A DNA stretch of 42,049 bases from the NCBI RefSeq assembly GCF_013817345.1, contig NZ_JACDCW010000027.1, positions 1 to 42,049 on the forward strand, read 5' to 3'. Each line of letters starts with the position of its first letter. Positions within the stretch are counted from its first letter, which is position 1. The notes below the pieces were generated by a model. That model saw only the letters and a list, made by a program, of their open reading frames with translations, was not told where the DNA came from and did not search any database. The DNA comes from Methylibium sp. (lineage in GTDB: Bacteria > Pseudomonadota > Gammaproteobacteria > Burkholderiales > Burkholderiaceae_C). Positions 34,238 through 41,567 of the stretch are shown piece after piece. The translations under genes and the position numbers were made by a program.

Positions 34238-35842
34238 ATGCGCGCTCCGGCTCCGATCGAGTTGCCGCGCGTCGTCATGCGCGGCGCGCTGGCGGTCGCG
34301 CTCGTCGGCTTGCTGCTCGCGCTGCTGCTCGGCTTGTGGCGGGCGCGTGATGACATGCGCGAGGAAACCGATGCGGCCGTGACCCTCGCCCGCGCGATGG
34401 CGCTGCTGGCCGCGCCGGTGGCCGAGCAGCGCCCGCGCGCCGAAATGCTTCAGGCCCTGCGCTGGTTGCAGACCTCGGAGAACCTGCGGCACCTTCGTCT
34501 GCAGTTGTACGACGACGACGGCCTCGCGCTGTTGCCGGAGGCGCAAATCGAGCCGCCGCCGTTCGCACTCGGCTGGCTGATTGCGCTGAACCAGCGCGTT
34601 TTTCCGCCGCCGCCCGAGCACGTGGTGGACTGGCCCTTGCCGCGGCCGGGCGGCGAAGTCTGGCGCCTGCAACTGCGCGCTTCGCCCGACAGCGAGCAGC
34701 GCGAGGCGCTCGAGCAACTGCTCGAACTGCTCGGCCTGCTGGCGCTGGGCAGCGTGGTCATGCTCGCCGTGATGCACCTGCACTTGCGCCGCGCGTTCAG
34801 GCCGTTGCGTCCGCTGCTCGACGCCATTGCGCGCATCGAACGCCAGGAGCTGGCACCGCTGCGCGGGCTGCCGCCGATGCCGATCCGCGAACTCGATGCC
34901 ATCGCCACCGCGCTGCGCCACCTGAGCGGTGCGCTGGAACAAGCCGAGGAGGCGCGCCGCGGCCTGGCGCGCCAGGTGCTCACCTTGCAGGAGGACGAGC
35001 GCAGCCGGCTCGCGCGCGAACTGCACGACGAGTTCGGCCAGCACCTCACTGCCTTGCGCGTCGATGCCGCCTGGCTGCAGCGGCGCCTGGCTCACGTTCC
35101 CGAGCTCGCCGCCGTGGTGGCCGGCATGGCCGAGCAGTGCGCGCGCATCCAGCAGGAGGTGCGCGGCCTGCTGACGCGGCTGCGCCCGCTCGGCTTGAGC
35201 GACTCGAGCCAGGAAGCAGGCGACGAGCCGGCGCTGCGCTTGCGCGAACTGCTCGAAAGCCTGGTGCAGGCCTGGGCTCAGTCGCCCGGGCAAGCCACGC
35301 GCTACGCGCTGGATTTCGAATGTGCGGGAACGGGCGGCGCCGCCGAGAGCGAACTCCTGCTTCCGCGCGAGTTGATGCTTACGGTCTACCGCATCAGCCA
35401 GGAGGCGCTCACCAACGTGGCACGCCATGCCGGCGCGCGAAACGCGCGGCTGGGCGTTCGCATCGAGAGGGACGGCGAGCGCGGTCTGCTGCAGTGGTCG
35501 GTCGAGGACGACGGCCGCGGCCTGGATGCCGGCGCGTGGCAGCGCGGTAATGGGATGGCCGGCGTGAAAGAGCGCATCTGGGCAGCGGGCGGTGATCTCG
35601 AATGGCGCGCGACCGACGATCTGCGCACCGCCAAGCCGGGACTGCGCCTCGATGCGCGGTTGCCGTTCGTGATCAACACGGTCGGCAGCGGCGCCAACGC
35701 CAACGCCAACGTCAGCGGTAGCGGTAGCGGTAGCGGCAGTCGCGGCATCAACGGCGTCGACAACGACGTCGACCGTGCGGCGCGCGGCGATTCAGCCGAC
35801 GGTGCCGGCACGCAGAACCTGCGCGGCGACACTGCGCCATGA
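34238..35842 (+). CDS. NarL-class sensor histidine kinase, MoxY-like
   Basis: The 534-residue kinase has two transmembrane helices flanking a periplasmic region of about 125 residues (PPFALGWLIALNQRVFPPPPEHV included), a short HAMP-like linker, HisKA_3 with phospho-acceptor in LARELHDEFGQHLTALR, and a HATPase domain with ISQEALTNVARHAGA and DDGRGLDAGAWQRGNGMAGVKERI. The architecture and the LuxR-type partner resemble MoxY/MoxX, which control methanol oxidation, and kinases of Pseudomonas PQQ-ethanol systems. The tail after the ATPase domain is unusual: Ala-Asn and Ser-Gly repeats, then an Asp/Gly-rich stretch. An alternative ATG at 34175 would add 21 residues, but it leaves only 24 nt to the divergent receptor gene. 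Confidence 0.9.
   Translation: MRAPAPIELPRVVMRGALAVALVGLLLALLLGLWRARDDMREETDAAVTLARAMALLAAPVAEQRPRAEMLQALRWLQTSENLRHLRLQLYDDDGLALLPEAQIEPPPFALGWLIALNQRVFPPPPEHVVDWPLPRPGGEVWRLQLRASPDSEQREALEQLLELLGLLALGSVVMLAVMHLHLRRAFRPLRPLLDAIARIERQELAPLRGLPPMPIRELDAIATALRHLSGALEQAEEARRGLARQVLTLQEDERSRLARELHDEFGQHLTALRVDAAWLQRRLAHVPELAAVVAGMAEQCARIQQEVRGLLTRLRPLGLSDSSQEAGDEPALRLRELLESLVQAWAQSPGQATRYALDFECAGTGGAAESELLLPRELMLTVYRISQEALTNVARHAGARNARLGVRIERDGERGLLQWSVEDDGRGLDAGAWQRGNGMAGVKERIWAAGGDLEWRATDDLRTAKPGLRLDARLPFVINTVGSGANANANVSGSGSGSGSRGINGVDNDVDRAARGDSADGAGTQNLRGDTAP
35684..35740 (+). repeat. Hexanucleotide microsatellites in the kinase 3' end
   Basis: Three GCCAAC units run into about four AGCGGT/AGCGGC units, encoding alternating Ala-Asn and Ser-Gly. 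Unit length is a multiple of three, so copy-number changes would lengthen or shorten the tail without a frameshift. Confidence 0.85.
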
Positions 35843-36504
35843 GCGAAACGATCCTCTCCACGACCCTGCGTGTTGCGCTGGCCGACGACCACGCCGTCGT
35901 GCGCGCCGGCTACCGCCGCTTGCTCGAACTCGAGCCCGACATGGCGGTCGTCGCCGAGTTCTCCGACGCCGATTCCGCCTATGGCACGCTCACCGGCGCG
36001 GGCGGCGATGCGATCGACCTGCTGGTGCTCGACCTGTCGATGCCGGGCCGCAGTGGTCTGGAACTGCTGCGCCGCCTGACCCAGCGGCGGCCCGGCCTGC
36101 CGGTGCTCGTGTTCACCATGCACGACGGCGCCGCCATGCTCGACCAGTGCCTGCGCGCCGGCGCGGCCGGCTTCGTGACCAAGAGCAGCGCACCCGAAGT
36201 GCTGGTCGATGCCGTGCGCCGCGCCGCACGCGGCGAAACCGCGCTCTCGCCCGACGTGGCTGCACTCGGCGCAGCCCAGTCCGCGGACGGCCCGCCACAC
36301 CGCAGACTGAGCAGTCGCGAGTTCGACATCCTTCAGCAGCTGTGCACGGGCCGCAGCGTCGAAGAGATCGCCCAGGCACTGCGACTGAGCACGAAGACGG
36401 TGGCGAACTACCAGACGCAGATCCGCCAGAAGCTGGGCGCGGGCAGTGCGGTGGAGCTGCTGCGCTATGCGAGCGAGCACGGGCTGCTCGGGCCGTCGGC
36501 TTGA
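35839..36504 (+). CDS. NarL/LuxR-family response regulator, MoxX-like
   Basis: The 221-residue protein has a receiver domain (ALADDHAVVRAGYRRLLE, phospho-acceptor Asp65 in LLVLDLSMPGRSG, Lys in FVTKSSAPEVL) and a C-terminal LuxR helix-turn-helix (about 155-215: RRLSSREFDILQQLCTGRSVEEIAQALRLSTKTVANYQTQIRQKLG). Its ATG overlaps the kinase stop by 4 nt, so the two are co-translated. By analogy with MoxX, ErbR/AgmR and PedR2 regulators, it may activate PQQ-dependent alcohol-dehydrogenase genes; that role is inferred from the transporter and pqqE-like genes 1-6 kb away. Confidence 0.93.
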   Translation: MSETILSTTLRVALADDHAVVRAGYRRLLELEPDMAVVAEFSDADSAYGTLTGAGGDAIDLLVLDLSMPGRSGLELLRRLTQRRPGLPVLVFTMHDGAAMLDQCLRAGAAGFVTKSSAPEVLVDAVRRAARGETALSPDVAALGAAQSADGPPHRRLSSREFDILQQLCTGRSVEEIAQALRLSTKTVANYQTQIRQKLGAGSAVELLRYASEHGLLGPSA

Positions 36505-36583
36505 TCGTTTGCCGCAGCTGGCACGCGACACAGCCCTTTGAACTGATTCTGTGGTTTGCAGCCTGTGGGCGGCAGACCGAACC

Positions 36584-37585
36584 TCATCCCCCTCGCCGCA
36601 TCAACCCCAGCCGCTGCACGATCAGCTTTTCCGCCGCATACGCTTCCCGGCACGCCTTGGCGTATTCCTCCGGCCCGAGATAGGCCAATTGCTGGTCCGA
36701 CCGCGCCAGCTCGGCGATGTACGCCGGCTCCAGCATCGCCGCCCGAAAGCCTTCGTGGAGGATCTGCACGATCGGCTGCGGCAGGCCGCGCGGGCCGCCC
36801 AGGCCGTAGGGCGAGGTGGCGACGATGCCGTGGCCCAGTTCCTCGAGCGTGGGTGTCTGTGGCCAGCGCTTGCTGCGCTCTTCGCCAAAGGTCATGAGCA
36901 GGCGCAGCTTGCCGTTGTCGACGAAGGGGCCGAAGGCGGTCGAGCCCACGCCCACCTGCACCTGCCCGCTCGCCACGCCGAGCATCTGCTCGGCCACGCC
37001 CTTGTAGGGAATGTGCAGGTACTCCAGCCCCTGCTTGGCGAACAGCTGTTCGATCACGACGTGCGGCGTGGTGCCCACACCGTTGCTCGCGATCGTGATC
37101 TTCTTGCCCTGGGCGCTGCCCTTGCGCGCCGCGGCGAACACGTCGTCCAGCGTCTTGATGGGGCTCTCAGTGGCGACCACCATGCCGAAGGTGGTGCCGG
37201 TGAGCTGGAGGATCGGTGTCACGTCACGGATCGGATCCCACAGCACCTTTTGCGTATAGGGCGCGCGGAAGATCGTCTGCGGCAGTTGCGCGATGGTGTA
37301 GCCGTCGGGCGCGGCCTGCTGCAGGATCGGCATGCACAAGGTGCCGCCGGCACCGGAGCGGTTTTCCGTAACGACCTTCTGGCTCAGGTGATGCGAGGCG
37401 GCCTCGGCCAGCACGCGCATCGACAGGTCGGTGCCGCCACCGGGCGGCCAGGGTACCCATAAGGTGATCGGCCGGGTGAAGAAGTCGCCTTGCGCCCGCG
37501 TGCCCACTGCGGGCAGCGCCAGCGAGGCGGCGGTGCCGCGCAGCAGGGTGCGGCGGCGAAGGAGGTTGCGCGAGGCGGGCTTCAT
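36584..37585 (-). CDS. Bug/TctC-type solute-binding protein with twin-arginine-like signal
   Basis: The 333-residue receptor has an N-terminus NLLRRRTLLRGTAASLALPAVGTRAQ, whose RRRTLLRG resembles a Tat signal where other Bugs use Sec signals. Bug motifs follow: RPITLWVPWPPGGGTDLSMRVLAE, VVTENRSGAGGTLCMPILQQA, HIPYKGVAEQMLGVASGQ and TPTLEELGHGIVATSPYGLGG. No TctA/TctB genes are nearby. An AGAGGA site precedes the ATG at 37585. It lies 100 nt downstream of the ABC-permease stop, in the same direction, with a small hairpin (37629-37643) between them, so it may be a separate unit. Its ligand is unknown. Confidence 0.92.
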   Translation of the reverse strand: MKPASRNLLRRRTLLRGTAASLALPAVGTRAQGDFFTRPITLWVPWPPGGGTDLSMRVLAEAASHHLSQKVVTENRSGAGGTLCMPILQQAAPDGYTIAQLPQTIFRAPYTQKVLWDPIRDVTPILQLTGTTFGMVVATESPIKTLDDVFAAARKGSAQGKKITIASNGVGTTPHVVIEQLFAKQGLEYLHIPYKGVAEQMLGVASGQVQVGVGSTAFGPFVDNGKLRLLMTFGEERSKRWPQTPTLEELGHGIVATSPYGLGGPRGLPQPIVQILHEGFRAAMLEPAYIAELARSDQQLAYLGPEEYAKACREAYAAEKLIVQRLGLMRRGG

Positions 37586-37628
37586 GATTCCTCTGGACAC
37601 AGGCGGGCTGCGCTCGATGCGCCGCTCT

Positions 37629-37643
37629 CGGTGCTTCGCACCG
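37629..37643 (-). terminator. Small hairpin between ABC permease and Bug genes
   Basis: CGGTGC-TTC-GCACCG forms a 6-bp stem with a 3-nt loop, 43 nt after the permease stop. No T-run follows on the minus strand, so termination is uncertain. Confidence 0.3.
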
Positions 37644-37685
37644 TCTTGATGGGCGGCAGTAAGTCGGGGGTTCGGTCCTGTGCGT

Positions 37686-38555
37686 TCATCCGCCGCCGCC
37701 GCCGCGCTTGGCCAGTTGGCCGAAGCCGCGTTGCGGGTCGTAGCCCCAGCAGGCCAGCGCGAAGAACACCGCCAGGCAGCCGAGCACCACGTAGGGCGCC
37801 ATGCCCGGGTCCTTGCCGTAGAGCGCAAAGCGAATCCACTCCACCGCATGCGTGAACGGGTTGAAGCGCGCCGCCTGGTACACCCATTCGGCGCCGGACT
37901 CCTGCAGCTTCCACAGCGGGTAGAGCGCGGTGGAAAGGAAGTACATCGGGAAGATGACGAAGTTCATCGTGCCGGCGAAGTTCTCGAGCTGCTTGATGTG
38001 CACCGACAGCAGCAGGCCGAGCGCCCCGAGCATCAGCGCGCCGGCGAGCACCGCGCCCAGCGCGTGCAGGCCATTCAAGGTGAACACGGGCAGCTCGGTG
38101 CCGATCAGCAGCGCGATGGCCACGAAGGCCAGCGCCTGGATCACCGAAAGCAGCGCGGTCGCCGCGAGTTTGCAGAACAGCAGCCACGGCCGCGGCAACG
38201 GCGCGGTGAGCAGGAGGCGCATCAGCCCCATTTCGCGGTCATACACCATGGCCAGCGAGGACTGCATGCCGTTGAAGAGAAGCACCATGCCGACCAATCC
38301 GGGCGCGATGTAGACCTCATAGGGGATGTAGGTGTCGTAGGGCTCGACGATGGCGATGCCGAACACATTGCGAAAGCCCGCCGCGAACACCGCCAGCCAC
38401 AGCAGCGGGCGCACCAGCGCCGAGACGAGCCGGCCGGTCTGTTGCAGGAACTTCATCAGCTCGCGCATCACGATCGCGCGCAGCGCCTGCAGCGCATGCG
38501 GCACGCCGCGGCGCGCGCCAGAGGCGGTCGGGTTCAACGCCAGGGTGCTGCTCAT
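37686..38555 (-). CDS. ABC-2-type permease of the PQQ-alcohol-dehydrogenase-associated transporter
   Basis: The 289-residue protein has six predicted transmembrane helices. The ABC-2 signature region includes VYDREMGLMRLLLTAPLPRPWLLFCKL and the FPMYFLSTALYPLW helix; the C-terminus ends in a Lys-Arg-Gly6 tail. It belongs to the permease family found with PQQ-dependent alcohol dehydrogenase clusters (PedC-like as far as I recall), thought to export or import a substrate or cofactor related to alcohol oxidation. Its ATG overlaps the stop of the binding-protein gene by 4 nt. Together with the ATPase at 40763 and the binding protein at 38552 it completes a transporter. Confidence 0.9.
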   Translation of the reverse strand: MSSTLALNPTASGARRGVPHALQALRAIVMRELMKFLQQTGRLVSALVRPLLWLAVFAAGFRNVFGIAIVEPYDTYIPYEVYIAPGLVGMVLLFNGMQSSLAMVYDREMGLMRLLLTAPLPRPWLLFCKLAATALLSVIQALAFVAIALLIGTELPVFTLNGLHALGAVLAGALMLGALGLLLSVHIKQLENFAGTMNFVIFPMYFLSTALYPLWKLQESGAEWVYQAARFNPFTHAVEWIRFALYGKDPGMAPYVVLGCLAVFFALACWGYDPQRGFGQLAKRGGGGG

Positions 38556-39718
38556 CGCGGGGCCTTGCAAAGCTTCTCGCCGGCATCGGTGCCGAGCGTG
38601 TCGAGCACGTTGGTCGGGTGGAGGATGCCTTCGATCGGCGCCTGCGAGATCACGCCCTGGCCGTCGGTCAGGAGCATCGGCTGGCGCAGTTGGCCGTCCC
38701 AGGGGCGGAAGGTCATGCTCACGCCCTTGGAGCCATCGAGTTGCGTCTTGCCGAGCGCCTGTTGCCACGCGGTATTCGGGCCTTTGGGCTGAGCCGAAGC
38801 CAGCGCGACCAGCGCCTTGCCGGCCATCCACGCGCTCCAGTCGTGCGCGGTCATCGGCCGATCAGTCGCCTTGTGGAAGCGGCGCGAAACCTGCGGCGCG
38901 CCGAAGCGTTCGAACTGTGCGTGCCAGCCCACGGGCACCAGGCCGGCGTCGCCGACCACCGGGCGCGGTAGCACGGTGCGGTAGGGCAGGGCGCGGGCAA
39001 ATTCGCCGTCGCTGTCGACCACCCAGACGGCGTCGTACTGGGTGCCGGCCGTGAGCAGCAGCGGGTTGGCGAGATTGCGCTCGCGGGGGTCGGCCGAGAG
39101 CTTGAAGGGCTTGTTCGCCACCAGCTGCAGGCCGTAGCGCTTGAGCGCCGCCTGAACCACCTGCGCGCGCTGCTGGTCTATGGGGCTGCTGCCCACGAGC
39201 AGTAGCAGCTTGCTCCACTTGCGCGAGAGCAGCGTCTGCGCGAGCGCGTCGGCGCGCATGCGTTCGCTGGGCATGATGTGGAAAAGGTTCGCACGGCAGT
39301 TCGCACCGCGCAACGGGTCCGCTGCCGCACTCACGTTTAGCACGGGGATCTTCACGGCGTCGGTTACCGCGAGCAGCCACTCGGCCGGCAGATCGGCGAT
39401 CAGCACGGCAGCACCGGCTTTCTCGGCCGCGACGGCGGCGCTGCGCGCTGCGGCGAGGTCGGCGGCTTCCTCGGTCTCGACCTCGACTGCGGCGCCTGCG
39501 GCATCGAGTTCGAACTGGCCTTCCTCGAGCGCGAGCTTCACGCCGTCTTCTGCCGGGCCGGTCGGGTGGCCGAGGTAGGCGCGTTCGGCGCGGCTGCGGT
39601 CGAGCCGGTCGTCGTCTTCTGCCACGATCAAGGTGGCTTTCAGCGTGGCGGCCTGCGTCGCCAACGCCGCAGCCGACAGCGTCAGCGCCGCCGCAAGACC
39701 CAGCGCAAGCCGCTTCAT
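38552..39718 (-). CDS. ABC transporter substrate-binding protein, PQQ-dependent alcohol dehydrogenase type
   Basis: The 388-residue periplasmic protein has a signal peptide (1-23, ending LATQA) and a Leu/Ile/Val-binding-protein-like fold, with ADLPAEWLLAVTDAVKIPVLNVSAAADPLRG and LFHIMPSERMRADALAQTLL. The RNLANPLLLTAGTQYDAVWVVDSDGEFARALPYRT segment is characteristic of the family that accompanies PQQ dehydrogenases. The pairing of a type I binding protein with an ABC-2 permease is odd but typical for these clusters. It overlaps the beta-propeller stop and the permease start by 4 nt each, so the genes are co-translated. Confidence 0.9.
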   Translation of the reverse strand: MKRLALGLAAALTLSAAALATQAATLKATLIVAEDDDRLDRSRAERAYLGHPTGPAEDGVKLALEEGQFELDAAGAAVEVETEEAADLAAARSAAVAAEKAGAAVLIADLPAEWLLAVTDAVKIPVLNVSAAADPLRGANCRANLFHIMPSERMRADALAQTLLSRKWSKLLLLVGSSPIDQQRAQVVQAALKRYGLQLVANKPFKLSADPRERNLANPLLLTAGTQYDAVWVVDSDGEFARALPYRTVLPRPVVGDAGLVPVGWHAQFERFGAPQVSRRFHKATDRPMTAHDWSAWMAGKALVALASAQPKGPNTAWQQALGKTQLDGSKGVSMTFRPWDGQLRQPMLLTDGQGVISQAPIEGILHPTNVLDTLGTDAGEKLCKAPR

Positions 39719-40728
39719 TCGACGATCACCACGCCATAGGGCACGCGGCCGACGGGAATGGACTTGACCGCCTTGACGCCCGCAACGTCGACCACCGTCA
39801 CGTCGTCAGACAGGCCGTTGATGACCCACAGCCGCGACTCGTCCTTGTTGAGCGCCACGTTCCATGCACGCTGGCCGACGAGCACCAGGCCGGTGACCTT
39901 GCGCGCCGGCACATCGACGAAGGCGACGTGGTTGGCCTTGCCCAGCCCGACGAAGGCGCGCTTGCCGTCCTTCGTCATGGTGATGCCCACCGGCGTGATG
40001 TCTTCGCTGCGCGCGCCCTTCACAGTGAACTCGATCGTGTCCTTCACGCTGTGGTCGGCGGTGTCGATGATGGTGGCGCTGGCGTCGAGCTCGCTGGTCA
40101 CCCACAGCTCCTTGCCGTCGGGCGTGATCGCCATGCGGCGCGGACGCTTGCCGACCTTCACGTTCTTGACCACCTTGCCGGTGGCGGTGTCGATCACGTG
40201 CACCAGGCTGGCGACCTCGGAGGTGATGTAGAGCAGCTTGCCGTCGGCGCTGACCTTCACGCCCTCGGGCTCCTCGCCGACCTTCACGGTCTTGAGCACC
40301 TTGCCGGTGGCCGCGTCGATGAAGCTGGCCTCGCCTTCGTCTTCGTTGGAAACGTAGATCGTCCTGCCGTCGGGCGAGAGGTCGAAGGCCTCGGGCTCGT
40401 CGCCGAGCGGCACGCGCTTGACCGACTTGCCGGTGGCGAGGTCGATCACGTCGGCCTCGTTGGAATCGGTGCACGCCACCATGAGCTGCTTGCCGCCCGG
40501 CATGAGCTGCACGTGGCGCGCGCGCTTGCAGGTGGCGATGGTGCCCTTGACCGCGAGCGTGTCGGTGTCGATCAGGGTGAGCGCATCGTCTTTCTCGCTG
40601 CTGACGTAGGCGGTGCCGGCGTGGGCCGGGCCGGCCAGCGTGAGTGCGGTCACTGTCACGGCCGCCGTCAGCGTGAGCAGGGCCCGGGCGGTCGTCGCCA
40701 CGGTCGGAAGCTTCTTCGTGTTGTTCAT
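39715..40728 (-). CDS. YVTN beta-propeller protein associated with PQQ catabolism
   Basis: The 337-residue secreted protein has a signal peptide (about 1-37, ending GPAHA) and about seven blades of the YVTN/NHL-like type, with repeated units such as VIDLATGKSVKRVPLGDEP, FIDAATGKVLKTVKVGEEP, VIDTATGKVVKNVKVGKRP and IYVSNED/LYITSEV strands. It belongs to the propeller family encoded with PQQ-linked ABC transporters. The role is unknown; it may act as periplasmic scaffold or binding subunit. An AGGAA site precedes the ATG at 40728. The gene lies between the ATPase and binding-protein genes in one operon. Confidence 0.92.
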   Translation of the reverse strand: MNNTKKLPTVATTARALLTLTAAVTVTALTLAGPAHAGTAYVSSEKDDALTLIDTDTLAVKGTIATCKRARHVQLMPGGKQLMVACTDSNEADVIDLATGKSVKRVPLGDEPEAFDLSPDGRTIYVSNEDEGEASFIDAATGKVLKTVKVGEEPEGVKVSADGKLLYITSEVASLVHVIDTATGKVVKNVKVGKRPRRMAITPDGKELWVTSELDASATIIDTADHSVKDTIEFTVKGARSEDITPVGITMTKDGKRAFVGLGKANHVAFVDVPARKVTGLVLVGQRAWNVALNKDESRLWVINGLSDDVTVVDVAGVKAVKSIPVGRVPYGVVIVE

Positions 40729-40762
40729 CGGGATTTTTTCCTGTCTTTGTAAATGCACGGCG

Positions 40763-41503
40763 TCAGGCCGCCTTCGAGCGCTCGCCGGCGCCTCCTGTGC
40801 GTGCGATGAAGCCGCGCTCCAGCGTGGCCTCGCCGAGTGCGGCGGTCACCTCGGCCGGCGTGCCGTCGGCCAGCAGCTCGCCCTTGTCGAGCACCAGCAC
40901 GCGGTCTGCCTGCTCCGCTTCTTCGACCAGGTGCGTCGCCCACAGCACGCACACGCCGCGCTCGCGCACGTCGTCTCGCATCGCGGACAGCAGGTCGCGT
41001 CGCGATTTCGGGTCCAGGCCCACGGTGGCTTCGTCCATCAGCATCACGGCAGGTTGGTGCAGCATCGCGCGCACGAGTTCCACCTTGCGCCGGTTGCCGC
41101 CGGAGAGCTCGCGCACCGTGCGGTTCAGGTCGGCATCGACACCGAGTCGCGCGCAGCCCGCCGCGATGCGCTCCTTCGCCAGTGCGCGCGGCAGGCCCTG
41201 CAGATCGGCCTGGAACAGCAGGTTGCGCTGGATGCTCAGGTCCATGTCGAGTGAGATCTGCTGGAACACCACGCCGATGTGGCGCAGCGCCGCCGAAGCG
41301 CCGTGGCGCAGCGAATGGCCGGCCACTTCGACCTCGCCTTCGTCGGCCGCGAACAGGCCGGTGAGCACTTGGAACAGCGTCGATTTGCCCGCGCCGTTGG
41401 GGCCGAGCAGGGCGGTGAACTGGCCGGCGCGCAGCTCGAGGCTCAAGGACTTCAGCGCGACGCGCTCGCCATAGCGTTTGGTCAGACCGCGCACGCTCAG
41501 CAT
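40763..41503 (-). CDS. ABC transporter ATP-binding protein, PQQ-dependent alcohol dehydrogenase type
   Basis: The 246-residue ATPase has Walker A GPNGAGKST (about 34-42), Q loop VVFQQISLD, signature LSGGNRRKVELVRAML, Walker B VMLMDEATVGLDP and H loop WATHLVEEAEQ. The ATVGLDPKSRRD variant and C-terminal length match the subfamily found with ABC-2 permeases of PQQ dehydrogenase clusters. It drives the permease at 37686. It starts 64 nt after the pqqE-like stop; that gap contains a perfect 18-bp palindrome. Confidence 0.93.
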   Translation of the reverse strand: MLSVRGLTKRYGERVALKSLSLELRAGQFTALLGPNGAGKSTLFQVLTGLFAADEGEVEVAGHSLRHGASAALRHIGVVFQQISLDMDLSIQRNLLFQADLQGLPRALAKERIAAGCARLGVDADLNRTVRELSGGNRRKVELVRAMLHQPAVMLMDEATVGLDPKSRRDLLSAMRDDVRERGVCVLWATHLVEEAEQADRVLVLDKGELLADGTPAEVTAALGEATLERGFIARTGGAGERSKAA

Positions 41504-41531
41504 CGGTTGTTCTTCTCCGGGGATGGGGGAT

Positions 41532-41549
41532 CGGGCAGCGCGCTGCCCG
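41532..41549. repeat. Perfect 18-bp palindrome between pqqE-like and ABC ATPase genes
   Basis: CGGGCAGCG/CGCTGCCCG is a perfect dyad with no central spacer. It lies 28 nt upstream of the ATPase start. It may be an operator, or an attenuating hairpin. Confidence 0.55.
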
Positions 41550-41567
41550 GTGCGAGGCCGCGGCGCA

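Noticed and set aside
35684-35740. CRISPR-like array
   Set aside because: These are short hexanucleotide microsatellites inside a coding region, without spacers.
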